Shown here piece by piece: positions 40,401-55,400 of a stretch of DNA of 64,000 nucleotides. The position numbers and the translations under genes were made by a program. Source of the DNA: Anadara kagoshimensis (Eukaryota; Mollusca; Bivalvia; Arcoida; Arcidae); the NCBI GenBank assembly GCA_021292105.1, contig CM037870.1, forward strand, positions 61,530,167 to 61,594,166, read 5' to 3'. Each line of letters opens with the position of its first letter. Position 1 is the stretch's first letter. Under the pieces are notes generated by a model. The model was not told where the DNA came from and searched no databases. It saw nothing but the letters and a program-made list of their open reading frames with translations.

Positions 40401-43400
40401 TTCAGGTTTGATAGAAACCCTAGGTATTTCAGTGGTTATGCCACTACTACAAGAACTTGGTGGGTGGCCTGTAGTTAATTCTTCTTGGACTGAAGCATCA
40501 TTTAATATGACCACACTCCTAGTGACTTTAGCGAAGTATAGTAACTATCCTGGTATAGGGTTCTTTGTATATACGGATCTAAAGAACTCGAACAGAAGAT
40601 TACTCTATGTAAGTATCATTTAACAGCTCAGTTTATAGACTGTTTGTCCCGCTTGTGGGGCTCGGGGTTCAAACCTTGCCCTGGTTGACCAAGTCTGGAG
40701 CATAAATAGTGACTGTTCTTTCGTCAAGCACTCAAAGTTTAGAAATGAAAGCCATGAGCCCTTTGTATTGTCACCGTAAGAATGGCACATTAAAGAAATA
40801 TCCTTGCGCATTGTCCCGACCTTGCCGCAAAGGTCAAACTATCTGTCGCTTCACCTTAAGCGCTGTAGCCACTGATATCGCCAAGAGGCAAATATTTTAA
40901 CTGATGCGTTGAACACCATTTAATCAATGAATATTTTATCATTTAAATGTAATTTCTTCTTTCAACTCAGTTCTTTTCTCTTTTTTTGAATTTTTTATAT
41001 TCATTGATTATAAATTTCACAGATTGCAACTGTTTGTTGTCAAATGGCAAAACATGTATGTCTAAGACATATTAATGTATCACGATGCGCACTTATTGCC
41101 AATTCTGAAATTCTCTTATGTTTTACTTAGTAAGAACAATCGATGTTTATAGATATTAATATATACTAGACTAAGTATATCGTTTGGAATTTTTATATTG
41201 TGTTGTTTTTACAATTTATATATTTTGAAGAGTTTGAAATGTTTTTGCATATAACTTTTTATAATAAATTTAGTATATTTTGGTGGTTTTCATAGGTTGA
41301 CCAGCCAGGCTTGGGAATGCCAGGTAGACGTTATTACGAGAAAGGAAGGAATGACCCGATGGTTTTGGCATATGAACAACTTGTGAAGGATGTCACCATT
41401 GCATTTGGAGCTGATGCAACAACCGCACAAAATGATGCCAAAGCAATCGTTGATTTTGAGATGGAACTAGCTAATGTAATCTATAAATACTAATTTACAA
41501 AGTTTTATGACCGCCACACATTATTGTTGATAAGTATGATATTTGATTATCCAAAATTACCCTGATATATCTGACGCTCATAGTTCTATATTCATTTCAT
41601 TTTCAATCTTGATTTTACATGTGACGGTGTAGCAAGCTAGATAGGGGGTTTTATCGTTCAGAAGCACCAGCTTCGTTTCAATGGCGGAAGTTCACGTGTC
41701 TAACAAAATTTGCCTGTTTTCAAAGTTTTCATTTTGCTTTGCAATTGTGATTTAGACATGAAACAGTTTGTACAAGTTATTAAAACTATTTCAGTCAGAC
41801 CGATTATTGTTAAATTATTACACTTGTGGTACCCAACATATACATATGTATGTCTTTATGATAAATATATACTAGAATAGGGTTTATTCCGAAATATAGA
41901 GATAAAGATATATGTAATTATTTTCAATCATTTATTGAAATGGCTCTATCCCTAACGCTAGGAAGGAAGGGGAAATGAAGAATAATGCTTAAACATACTG
42001 GGTAATAATTAGCTATCACAGAATGTGGTGATGATAACATGTGAAAAAGAATAGTTTGTCAGTAAATTTTTTTTAAATGCAGTATTTCTATTGCAGATTA
42101 CAATGCCTCCTGAAGACAGGCGTGATAGCGAGGCTTTGTATAATAAAATGACAATTACACAATTAGTGCAGAATTTCAGCACTTCAGCATCTCCTAACGT
42201 AAGTGTACATTTTTATGCATTACTTTTAATTTTGCATATGGGATTTCATGGATTACTGGTTGTAAAATATGTCGGATAGTTGAGAGCTCTTTAGTAGTAA
42301 ATAAAGCTACACCACTGAGCTTTGAACAACTTGTGATTGAGGAAAATGATTACTTGCCACCTAAAATTTGTAAACTATTCTTTACACAAAAATTGCATCA
42401 GGAACTAAGCCCACCTGCATACAATATTGGTGATAAATATATATTTATAATAATATACTTACCCTTTCGAGCACCCGACCTCACTTCCCTGGTAGAAGTT
42501 CACGTGTCTAACCTAACTTTTCAGTTCCAAAGTTTTTACTTTGCTTCTGGATTGTGCTTCGGACATGGATTAGTATGTTTGTTTTGATTTAAACACTTCA
42601 GGTTCTTTGTGTTGATACATGTAGTTTTTTTAGACCTAAACCATCTTTTATCCCAATGCTGAGAAGTATTGCAGTTTGCATTTCCAATTTTAAAATTTGC
42701 TATAAATTGAGCGATTCCAATTCTCCTCTGTCCAACAAGAAGGGTTCGACGGGGTACCATGTGATGGCCCACGTTTGTTACATTTTCCGCTAAAATGGTT
42801 TTATTTCGAGAATTCCATATAATTCCATATAATATAAACGTCAAGATGTATTGATCACGTGACAACGATGCTTCATAACTTTTGTGCGAAACCATTATTT
42901 CCAATGAATATGGAAGCATATTTTGGGAATTCTTAAAACGTTCCGCACAAACCTTATGGAACAATTATACACTGACAAATCGCATTGAAAACATCCAGAG
43001 AGCAAATTCATTCATTAATTAGGTAACAAATAAGATTTCATCTCAATTTTTATGTTTTTCATTTTTAGGTTCGTTTTGAGTGGTTGTGGTACCTACAAGG
43101 TATAATGCATATGAAAGGTGTAGAGATACCGATCACAGAATCAGAGAATATCATTGTTTACGCTGTTCCTTACTTCAACAAACTATTTAACCTTTTGAGC
43201 AAACATAACAACAGGTATATTTGGCCCAGGTTTAACCATCATTCCTAAGATTTTCCTAAACTTCCTTTTGGTTTTATAATAAAAACTTTTTTGTCAAAAT
43301 TAAATATTATAAATTAATATTATATAATATTTGAAGTGGTCTCAAAATTACTCCATAATTTCTTAATGTCTTAACAATGAACAAAATTATCAAAATTTGA

Positions 43401-46400
43401 AATCTGTCCGATTTAAGTTTAGGAATGATGGTGAAAATGAACTCTGATCTCGTATGAAAAGATGAAAGTTAACACAATCCAAAATATTACCAGGTTACAT
43501 ATACATGCATACAGGTAATAATTATCCTTACTTTGTTTGTTTGTCTTGCAGTCAGTGTTCATAATTTACATGTGATATATCTATGGTTTGATTTACTGGA
43601 AATTCTATTCCATGAATAACAGTTCGTTGCCGTTTGTATATGATAAAGCCTTCACACGCTTTGTTTCAACAACCTTTATTACAGTATATAATTATTATAT
43701 TATTACCCTTCCAAAGCATCCGGCCTCGCTTTCCTTGTGGAAGTTCACGTGTTTACTTAACGTATCAGTTCCAAATGTTTTACTTTGCTTCTGGATCGTG
43801 ATTCGGACATGGGTTAGTATGTTTGTTTTTGATACACATGTCGGCATATTGGTTGTTTTTATGCATTCCGGGAAATTCTAGCTTTTTCAACAACTAAATT
43901 TTTCTTATTTATTCACCACAAGTGTTAACGCCATCAACAACAAAAAGATAATTCATGTTTCTTAGATGTTTGGCGATCTGATGGCAATATATACAGTAAG
44001 TATTTTGTAATATTAGGTTGTGGAAACAAAGCGTGTGAAGGTGTGATCCTATACACAGCAACGAACTATTGTTAGCGTAAATTCTATCTTGGAATAGAAT
44101 TTCCAGTAAATGAAAACTGATTTTCCTTTGAAATCTTTACACTAGCATGTTATTCCGTTGGAAACATTATTAGTGCATTAATTCCAAAGAAAACACCAGG
44201 TACTTTTTCCTTTCATATCTTAAAAAGGGGTACTTGCCCTTCCGGAGTACCTGGTCTTACTCCCATAGTGGAACATTGCGTATTTAACTTAATTTGCCGG
44301 TCTTCAAAGTATTCACTTTGCTTTAAGAATTATGTTTTTGTTTGGAATGAGTTTCCAGGATAGAGAAAAAAGTTCACTGTTATACTATCGTTTACTTGTT
44401 TATGCAGCTTAGATTTTCCCATGTTTCCAAATACTATACCATACCATTAGATAGATAGGATTTGTAGCGACACCAGTACATGTACATGCATAATATTTAC
44501 CACATATGTGAACTTGCGTACAAATTAATCATTCTTCTTACATATACCGGTATATATTTATTTTATACAGAGTTATAGCAAACTACCTCGTCTGGAGAAT
44601 AATGCAGTATAGGATAGGAAATCTTGGTAAACAGTTTCAAGAACTGACCACAAAATATAATAAGGTGATGATACTAGAAAACACAATCTTGGGGATCATA
44701 GCTTTTTTGTTTTTGGCCGTGAAATAAAATAAAACGGACTTTGCTTAATGCCATTTTAATGCCCTGATTTACTTTCTTTTTTCTTGAGGCGAGTCTGTTC
44801 TGTCTTTAGTCAATGTAATATATGAAGGAACATATAATTTTTTTATGTGTATGTTTATATATTAACTATAGAAACGTTTTCATTTAGTATTATGAAATGA
44901 AGAAGTGTTCTCATGGAAGCCTATAATGACTATCATGAATACATACAAACAGATGTGTTACGCATTTCAGATTTTGCCAACATTTGTTGTATTGTTCTCC
45001 TCTTTCATTGTTTAAAGAAGAAATTATATTTTTTTATAGTTGTATTGTCTAACCTAACTTGTCAGTTCCAACGTTTTTACTTTGCTTCTGGATTGTGATT
45101 CGGACATGGATTAGTATGTTTGGGCACCCCAATGGCCAAATGGTCTGAGCCGCGCTCTTACGAATCACAACGCCTCCCACCTCTTTGTAATATATCGCAC
45201 CCAGGACTGATCGAGAAAGTTTGTCAGTTCGCCTGCCAAATATAGGCGATTTTCTTCGGGCCCTGTGATTTCCTTCACAATTCCTGAACTGACTGCCTCG
45301 ATACTGGTATTAGTAAAATTTCTTGATATGGACGTAAACATCACTTAAAAACCATTGTTTTATTGTTATTATACAGGTATTGTTTGGAACAGAAGTACCT
45401 ACAGCACGATGGAGAACATGTTCGGCCTATGCAAACAGTATTATGGGGTTGGCTGTAGGCAGATTATTTATACGGGAATCATTCGATGAACATTCAAAAG
45501 CTGACGTAAGTGTATTCAATTCAATTGCAAACTTTGATTTTATTTGAAATCTAAAATGATTAATCAAAGTAATATTTTGAAAAAAAACATATGTGGTATT
45601 TGCATTTAAAGAGGTATGGCGGATTTGATAGGCGCTTTTTACATTGCCTCCTGCTTGAACGGATAAGTGACGTAACGACGTATTTTTAAACACCTGAGGA
45701 TTTTGCGTTCTATAATTAGACCAGGTCTATGAACAACAAGCGCTTCGTTTTTCTAAACTTGCTTTTCCTTGAGTAAAGGATATTGAACAAACCTTAACAT
45801 CCATAATCTCTATTTTATATTTATTTAATAACCAGAAAAATTAGAACAATAAAATATTGATTTACATCACGCTTCAATAAGAATTCACGGGTGATATGTA
45901 TTGATTTATTGTATAAAAATAACCTAGATGGATCTGCTAGTAAATAGTGTTTTCAAAGAAGAAAATGATCATTTTTAAAAACATATTTGTCAAAAAACAA
46001 ACTTTAACAATAGCATTTTATAATGATAAAAATAACAATGGGAAGAAGAATAAATAAAAGGATATCCGGATGGGATTTGAACCTATGTCGTAAAGGTTAC
46101 AAAGCGTTCTCGATACCCACTTAGCTAACCACAGCAGTTAGTGCCAACGGTGTTAAAATATAACATCATTTTTATGTGCAGTGGTCAGTTTAAATTTTCC
46201 CTAATTTTCAAAAAAATTTCCTAAGAGGACCATTTTTTAAAAACATCGAAATAATTGCGTTTTGAAAATATTTTCAGAAACAATAACGTAAAAGTAGTTC
46301 TTCCGAGGAGAACACTTTGAAAATACTTATCACACACAGGAAATCATTTCATTTTTCATACTTTAGTTACAACTTGTAAATCAAAAAACTGCAAAACCTG

Positions 46401-49400
46401 TAAAATTGTAATAACTGATACGCATTTTGCCAGTAACCTTACATCTAAAATTTACACTTTACGAAGTCACGATGATCTGAATTGTAAATCTTCCAATGTT
46501 GTATATGGAATAGAATGCAATTTATGTTGACTCATATATGTGGGTGAAACCAAAGGTAGACTAAATGTACGTGTGAATGGACATCGGTTTGAGATCAACA
46601 ACAATGGTAATCAGTTTCTTTACCAACATTTTTACCAGCCGGACCATTCTGTGTTATCTTTTGGAAAAATACACCACCATACAAATAGTCCTACATTAAG
46701 CACTCCATACCGATTGCAACGGGATAATTACTGGATAAGAGAACTAAGCACTGCTTCGTCATATGGGTGCAACGACAAAATTGTAAGCGTAGGGAATTTT
46801 TCAAACCCGGGTTGTAACAATGTAAATGTTTTACACTTGTTCAACAAAACTGCACATGGCAATAGAAGTCATGGACATCGACGTTACAGCAAACCCAATA
46901 TCCATGATGTTAGTTTTCCTAATATTTTACCATTCCTGCAGAAACCTCCCGGATTACACCATATCCGAACTAAACTACTCTATACCACTATCCCGTCTTA
47001 GACAGTTACAAGAAGAATGCATATCTAAAACTACTATATATTCCAATACACCAGAATATAAGCTTACTGCTATCACCATGGATATTGCTTATAACAGATT
47101 ATTTAAACCTGCTCGGGAAAACGATATTGAGAACGATGGTCAACGACAATATTGTAAGTGACACTATGCTAACAAAGGAATAGATACTATACACATTTCC
47201 AATATTCTTCAGAATAAACAAGTACAATCACAAGTTCCTGCTTATTTCAAAAATAATTTGCCACCTCTAGTTTCCTACTCCTACAATAAACCTATTGCAT
47301 CCAAAATATTTAATTATAAACAAACATTGCAGTGTTTGAACTTGCATTATTTTACTCCACCTACCTGCTCTTGCTCGTCTTCTTCCTATATTTATGGACC
47401 AGCTGGACATGTTATAACTGGTGACCTCAATATAATCGAGAACACCGAATTAAGATCTTTTACTTTCAAAAAGTCCTAAATGTAGAGAAGCTAAACCTTT
47501 TACTTGGGGACAGAATTTCAGACTTGTCATGGATTCTGTTGAAGAGTACGCCAGACGTTGGACTAATGGACTAAACTAGAAGAAGTTGAGCTTGATACCT
47601 TATCCGACTGGATAAAGGTTGTGAGATCTTTCGTTAAAACGAGGATTGCCAAACTTAAAGGGTCTATGAGTACGAAACCGTCTTCAGTACTCAGGGGTCC
47701 AGAAATTAAGGTAAATCTAACAGACATACACAACAAGTATGTTGTTGTCCCAGCTTATAAGACTTCCAACAACATTATTCTCGTTCCTTGAATGTCTTAT
47801 AAAGGAGCTTGGTTTAGATAGTATATCAAATAACCCTGCATATACTAGAACTAATGTCACCAGAGATGAAGTTCTTTCCAACTATAGGAGAGTTCTCGAG
47901 TCTTTCGGTATCAATCTTAAAGAGAAAGATCTTGATCTTCCTTACTTGTATTGGTTTCCTAAACTCCATAAAAATCCATACAAGGAAAGATATATAGCAG
48001 GCTCGTCTAAATGTACTACTGAATCATTATCAGTAACTCTCTAAACACAAATTTTGACAATCGTCAAAGATGATCTTCAGTCTTATTCAGAAAAAGTATT
48101 TTCTACATCTGGAATCAACCAAATGTGGATTCTCAAAATATCAAAAGAATTACTTGAACATCTTGCTTCTAATACTTTATCTCATGTAAAAAGTATAAAA
48201 CCATTTGTTTTTTCTACACGATACACCACTTTCCCTAATTCTAAATTGAAAGAAAGTCTGAAAGAAATTATTCACTTGCCATTCTTTTACAAAAACGGTA
48301 ACCCAAGATACAAATATCTAGTGCTGAACAGGGATTCTGGTTATTTTGTCAAGCATCATACTGATTCCAAACAAAAATGTACTGAAGATACAACAAAATG
48401 TTGGAGTTTTTGATAGATAACATAACACATAACTGTGCACCATTGCTTGCTGATTTGTTTCTTTATTCTTATGAAGCAGAATTTATGCAGAACCTTGTTA
48501 AATCTGAAGAGCAGATTGTCGCCAAATCATTCAACTCAACGTACAGATATATAGATGACGTTCTGTCAAGTTCTGCTTCATATTAAGACTTATACCTGAA
48601 TTATGACGCACACGAAAGACTACATTTGTAAATTTATGACAAACGTAATGACTTCAATTTTTCTAATGTCAACTTTCCTTTTCTATGCAGCAATATACCT
48701 GCCTCTCCTGCTTATTGTGTATTTGTTTCCCAATTAATACGCTATAGAAGAGCATGTTCCTACTACAGGGACTTTGTACAACGAAGTAGGCTGCTTGCAA
48801 ATAAATTGTTGACTCAGGGATATTGCAAGCCTAGGCTTATCAAGGCCCTCAAAAAGTTTAATGGCCGTCATCACAGTATTGTTGATAAGTTTGACGTCTC
48901 TGTGTCCAGGATTGCCTTGGATATATTTGACGTCCCATAGTTCTATGTTCCTTTCACACAATTTTGATTACACACGTGGCGGGTTTAACTAGCTAAACAG
49001 GCGGTGCTTACCCTCCGGAGCACACGGCGTCACTTCCCTGGTGGAAGTTCACGTGTCTAACTTAACTTGTCAGTTCCAAAGTGTTTACTTTGCTTCTGAA
49101 TTGTGATTCGAACATGGATTAGTATGTTTGTTTTTGATTAGCATAGCATAGCACAAAGATGAGCTTATCAAGAAAAATGCCAGTAAAATAGACCTTTGTA
49201 TGAGCCAATTCTGAAAATTCACATAAAATACTACCACTTTATTATTTAAGTGCAAGAATATTTAGACTTTTATTTTTCAAAAAGAATATGGTCCGTTTAG
49301 GACAAAATCCCATCAAACCCGCCATACCTCTTTAATAGTTCACAAATCAATTGCTGATTCGTGGATATTGCAGGCTATAGATTACACACGTAACGGGTGT

Positions 49401-52400
49401 AGCTAGCTAGACAGGAGGTGCTTACCTGGTCTGGTTAAAGCTCACATGTTTAACTAAATTCTACAGTTTTCAAAATTTCTGCTTTTTTATTGTGATTTGA
49501 ACATTGACTGGTATGCTTATTTTTTATTAAACACTTATACCACACCATGCCCACTGGACACCGTTATATACTCCTGTCCAGTGTCCGTAAAACACTACGA
49601 ACTCCGTATCAATCCTTGTTCACTTGTATATGTATTTTGGTCTTTTGGGTAGCTTTACGGCATCTGCAAAATAATTTTGGCTTTATGGTTTCGGTCCGGG
49701 CGCTGCTGGTGGGGAATTGTGTTCCGGGGCGGCCGTCTAGTGCTGTAAAATTAAAACTGGTATAATATGTAATTAATACTTTATTCCCATTTTCAGACGC
49801 TAGAGATGATTGGCAATCTGAAGAGTTCATTTAATTCCATTTTGAATGAGCTGGATTGGATGGATGATTCTACACGCACAGTTGCACGGGCAAAGGTAGA
49901 GAAACATTGGCATTCGTGTCCTGTTTTTAATTATAATTGGATATCACGGACAAATGATTTATTAGATAAATGGGATTTAATATCTCAGTCAAGAATATTA
50001 TACTTATATATATCTAGACGTCACTACCTAAAGGTGAAGCGCAGTGAGCTAAGGGCTATATGTAGGGAGGGTCTTTAACGTGTCATGCCTATTTTGACAA
50101 GGGCAACGGTTGTAAATGTCTCTACCAACTGAGCTACCTTAATGGTAGATGGAAGTTCCCAATGAATTGCCACCTCCAAATTTTGTTTATACCCATTAAA
50201 CCACAACAAATTTAAATTTCTTATTTTTACCATTGAAATGTCTTATATTTACCAGGCTAGTTAACGTTTATGTAAATGAACCCAATTTTGACTTTTTCTT
50301 CATTTTTATTCCATTTTTAACTATTTATGGGGAGATTCTAGAATGACCTGATGTGAAGGAATCTTGACTTGGGCATAAACACAATTACTCCACTCCTTAT
50401 ATACATAGTTCAAATTCTTCTCTGGTATTATAGGCAGAATACATTCAGAATAAAATAGGTTATGAAGACTATATATTGGATGATGCAGAATTAAACAGAT
50501 TGTATGAAAATGTAAGTATTAAACCAACCGTTCCATTTCCAAAATTTTTTTTAGGTTTTTCCCAAAAAATGTTTTCTCATATTCATGATACACATACAGC
50601 ATGAAACTCCAGTGGAAAGAATTGTTGAGTGTTATATTCGGCATGTATATATATTTTGTAAAATGTATTTGTGCACTCGATAAAATTCTGTGGCCGACAG
50701 GTCCAAAGCGTGAATCCCCACTCTGGAAGACTCTTGTGTGAGAAAGAAGTAATAAATTCGCTTGCCAAAGATTGGTGGTCAGAGCAAACCGCTTTTCTCC
50801 AACATCCAAGACTTGGCCGTCTCGAAGTGACAAAAACCTTTGACCCAAATCAGCCATGCAAGTCTACAAAATTTTGACCTGGGCATAAAAAGTCGTTAAT
50901 CCATTAAAATTCTACATATTTTCATTGCTTGTATAATCACACAGTTTCCTCAGACAAGTTCAAATGTTAGGTATACTAGTATATGTTCTTAACTTATATC
51001 TTCTTCAGTATACTGCAGATCAAGACAAATATTTTGAAAACGTGCTAAATAATCTGATGAGAAGTTCTATTGACAGTCACAGACTTCTTCGTACACCAGT
51101 CGACAAAACTGAGTGAGTATCGCATTGTTGTTGTAATTGTCATTTCAACTGATCCTGTTGGTGTTATTGTTGTTGCTACTGTAGCTACTTAGCTCCTACC
51201 TCTGTTGTTAATGTAGATTATGCTGCTGTTGTTGTTTTTGCTACTCCTGACACTGCTCTTGATGTTTATGATGATGAACTGCACGTCCAAATAAGTAATT
51301 GGGAACAAGTAGGTATTAAAAGTTCTGACAATTTTATCACTTTGAGGAAAATTGGAAAATATTGAGTACAGAAAATATGATGAAAATATATCATATCTAA
51401 GATTGTTTCCAAGGAAACACTGTAAATAAATACAGTCAACCTGTCTATAAAGGCCACTCAAGGGAACCAGTAAAAGTTGCCTTTATTAACAGGTGGCCTT
51501 TATATACAGGGATAAAGAACAATTGGGACGCATTTCCACTGGCCTTATAAGCAGGTAGCCTTTATATAGGGGTGGCTTTTAAGGCAGATTGGACTGTAAT
51601 GAACATGGCGAGAGGCACTGTAATCCATAAGTAGGTCTTAGTCCATTCGGTCTTCTAGACTGTCACTAGAGTATTTTTGTTTTGTTATTCGCGTCTTTTC
51701 TGGCTGAAAATCTCTATATCACTAGTATGTATTGTAAGATATATTATCACACTGGTCCATATCCAAATCATTAACCCAAAGGCAACGTAAAAATTTTGAA
51801 ATTGGCACATGAAGTGACCATCTACCAGGAACATCCACCGCGTTTGTTCTCATTAAGTTAATATTTCCAATATTAAACCTATTTATTTTTGTGCTTTCAG
51901 ATGGCGATCACCTCCATCTACAGTAAACGCATTCTACAACTTTGTTTTAAACAGAATTAGTAAGTAAAACACTATTCTAAAGGTACCATAACTAATACTT
52001 TCTAAATGTCTGTGGTATATTTTCTACGAGACATATATTGATTTAATTACCGAGGCAAATAAACAATTTTGCACAAGTTGCAAAAAAAGTAAAATTTGGT
52101 TAAACAAAACTTTTTTATTGTGAACAACGTGAATGTTTTGATCATCAATGGCTGTCGTGTTTTCTGCATAAAGAGACAAAGATGACGGTTCCTGTCTATT
52201 TGATATGGGACATATCCTCAGAAGGGACGCTTGTTATAAATGTTATTATGATATTTAGTACTACATTGACTTCTGTGTGCTTCTCTTCTATCACACTACT
52301 ACTATACAACTTCAAAACAACCGAACATAATACATAATATCATTTATATTTTTCTCCTTTTGTTTTATATGTTAGTGTTTCCAGCTGGAATACTGCAACC

Positions 52401-55400
52401 GCCATTTTACTACAGACATTACCCAAAGTACGTTTAATTTATATATTTTCTAAACATTCATTAGATCTAGTCTCAACAATATTCAGTTACTAAGTGCAAA
52501 GAAAATATTCAATATAATTACTAGTAGTTGGGTGTCATCGAATAGTACTATTACCACACCACTGTACATTTACTCTAGTGTTCTTAAAAGTTGGGAATTA
52601 TATAATCATTGGACCCAATATGTGTTTATCTTTTCCTGTGTGGTTGTGTTTTGCTGTTTTATATTTTGTTTGTATTGTTTTGTGTTTTTTTAAGTTGTTG
52701 CCAATTGTATTTGTTTCAGTTGCAAATGAATTTCATTATTTACATTGAGGTCACTGCTCGTAAATAAACATCCAATTCCACATTAATATTCGACAGGTTC
52801 GATATTTGTGACATGAGTGATCTAATATCATCCACACAGTTGCCATTTAAAATTATTTTACAATGGTTTTACTTTGGGCAAGGGAGTGAAATTCATATTC
52901 AAATCAAACACAATCCATTTCCAAATCACAATTCCAAAAGAAATGTGAAAAGTGAATAACAGCACAATAAGTGAAACACGTGAACTGCCGAAGTGAAGCC
53001 GAGTGATTCGGATGGGTATCCAACCCTGTTGAGGTAACTTTACCCACCCTGCCACAGACAAAATCAAAAACGAACATAGAACTGTTGAACATCAAATATA
53101 TTTAGAATGAGGTGTCATACCTATCAAAATATTGTGGCCAGAAAACTTTTTGAGAGCCTTGATAAACTCTAGATTTTTAAACATATTTGTAATGTATTGT
53201 TACTTACAATGTATTTTGTTCTTTCATAGATCAATGAATTACGGAGGAATAGGTGTAGTGATAGGCCATGAAATCACTCATGGTTTTGATGATATGGGTA
53301 TGTACTATAATTAAATTTACAATATATATTTAAGGTCACATTTCTAGGCTGAAGAAAACTATAAAATATTTGTAAAAATGATAAATTATTTTTCATCAGT
53401 TGTCAATACGCTTTTGTGTTTTTGTCTTGTTTGCTAAATTCGTCGGTACATTGTATTGTGTAGTGTTTAGTACCGTTTGTTCTTACCAATGAAATGTTCT
53501 CAGTTAAATGTTTAACTTTCGGTCTGTGCCGTTGGTTGCTTTGATTATTCTGTTTTTATTCATGTCTTATTACACTAACAGGTCGACAGTATGATAAAGA
53601 TGGTAATTTAGTTCAGTGGTGGAGTGACAATATTATCAGTAATTTTAAGTCCAGAGCTCAGTGTTTGATAAATCAGTACGGAAACTTCACGGTACCAGAG
53701 GCTGACGGTATGCAGGTATGTGTTAATACAGAAATCAATTACATGTATGTTACATGAGCAGAATGACTCTTTCATTTTTCAATGGCATATATTTCCATTA
53801 TTTATGATTCAATTCAGTTTCAAAGTGGGATTGTAATTTGGACATTGATTAGAATGTTTGTTTTTGATTTAAGAACAGAATCTACAATTTAAACGAAAAT
53901 GTAATCGTAGCAAATAAAATAATAGCATTGCTATGGCATGGAAAGGTCTATGTGCATCGTCAATAATAGCATGACGTAACTGAGAGTTGAACAGCAGTTT
54001 AACACTGATGAAACAAACTTTAAAATTTCATATTGTAGCGTCTAAATATTAATATATGAAGTTAGTTATATCGAGTCGCAGATATCTGCTTTGGATCGAA
54101 TGGGTGACCAATAATTTTTTTATCTAAACTATTAAGGTTTGCTCCATCGAGTTGCACATTTCATTTGTTCTGATGCATGCTAGCATACATCTGTTCCTGA
54201 AATGATTCTGTCTAGCCTACAGACTTTAGAGGTGTTAACAATGATTCAGACATCATTTGCTTACAATACCACCGAACAACTCAACATTTAGAGGTGAATT
54301 GGAGATTAAATAATGACCAACTAGATGGACCAGTCAAACCGAAATAAGTCATTTGGCATTTGGTTTATATCATTAGCTATGAGTCTGTTCCATATTTTTC
54401 AGATTCTTTCTATTTTGATAATGTTTTACATTGCTATTCTTCATTGTTTTATTTAACAGTTAAACGGATTCCAGACACAGGGTGAAAATATAGCCGACAA
54501 CGGAGGTTTAAAACAAAGTTTCAGGGTAAGTAAGATCAAGTGTAATCATTAAAGACTACCACAATATAACAAGTCCAATAGTGTGTTTCTTTGTTCGATT
54601 CATTCTCAATTTTAATTCTACACGTTGCGGGTATAGCTATCTAGATGGATTGCTTATCTTTCTGGACACCCCTGGTGGTAGTTCACGCATGTTACTCAAT
54701 TTGACAATTTTCTAAGTTTTTACTTTGCTTTTATGATAATGTTTTGGACATGGACCAGTATGTTTGTGTTTAGAACAAATTTTACTTTAAGAACATTCTT
54801 CATAAAACTCGCAAATGCTAACGAAGTACTAAGCCTCTCAAATCAAATACCTCTAACATAAGGAACTACCAATAATATACCCATCCGTGTTACCGTATCT
54901 AATATGAGATGTTTTTTAAATTGTTAACAGAATTTGCCATATGCTGTTTATTAATGAATCATTTTAATATGATGTGGTTGTTCGTGGTTGAGGTTTATAT
55001 AAGTTTATACACTATCAGACAAACAATAGATTGAACATTTTTATACATACCAAGATGTTTCTTTAATTAATATTTCAGGCATACAGACAATGGGTAAAAG
55101 CTCAAGGAAAAGAAGAAAAGAAGCTTCCGGGAATTAAATACACACACAATCAATTATTTTTCCTTAATTTTGCTCAGGTAAAATAAACTATGGGGCATAT
55201 TGGTTTTACCACATGTTTCTTCTTTCTTGTCAGTCTTGTCTGCTTGGGCTGTCTCGAACAAACATAGAGGATCTTAGACGAGTGAGGGTTTAATATGAAA
55301 TTTATTATACGAGTTTAATAATTAAATATGCCACGAGCCTTGGCGAGTGGCATATTTAATTATTGAACGAGTTTAATAAATTTCATGTTAAACCCTCACT

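Larger units (their letters stand above)
46340..49140 (+). mobile_element. Penelope-like retroelement, Naiad-type order (EN-CxC-RT), broken copy
   Basis: The longest retroelement copy here, in intron 11 and in the same direction as the gene. In order: a GIY-YIG endonuclease remnant (46370-46700), a C-terminal extension, a CSC motif (47366-47374), a reverse transcriptase remnant (about 47930-48960) and a 3' non-coding end (48950-49140). N-terminal endonuclease joined to RT by a CxC domain is the published arrangement of the Naiad clade of Penelope-like elements; canonical ones have the endonuclease last. The copy has several frameshifts, stops and two internal deletions in RT and cannot be active. 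Confidence 0.8.

Noticed and set aside
42536..42964. 142-codon minus-strand open frame in intron 8
   Set aside because: It overlaps a Penelope-like 3' fragment and a dispersed repeat on the opposite strand; no domain seen.
46061..46140. Functional tRNA gene on the minus strand
   Set aside because: A and B boxes are good but the acceptor stem does not pair; better called a SINE head.
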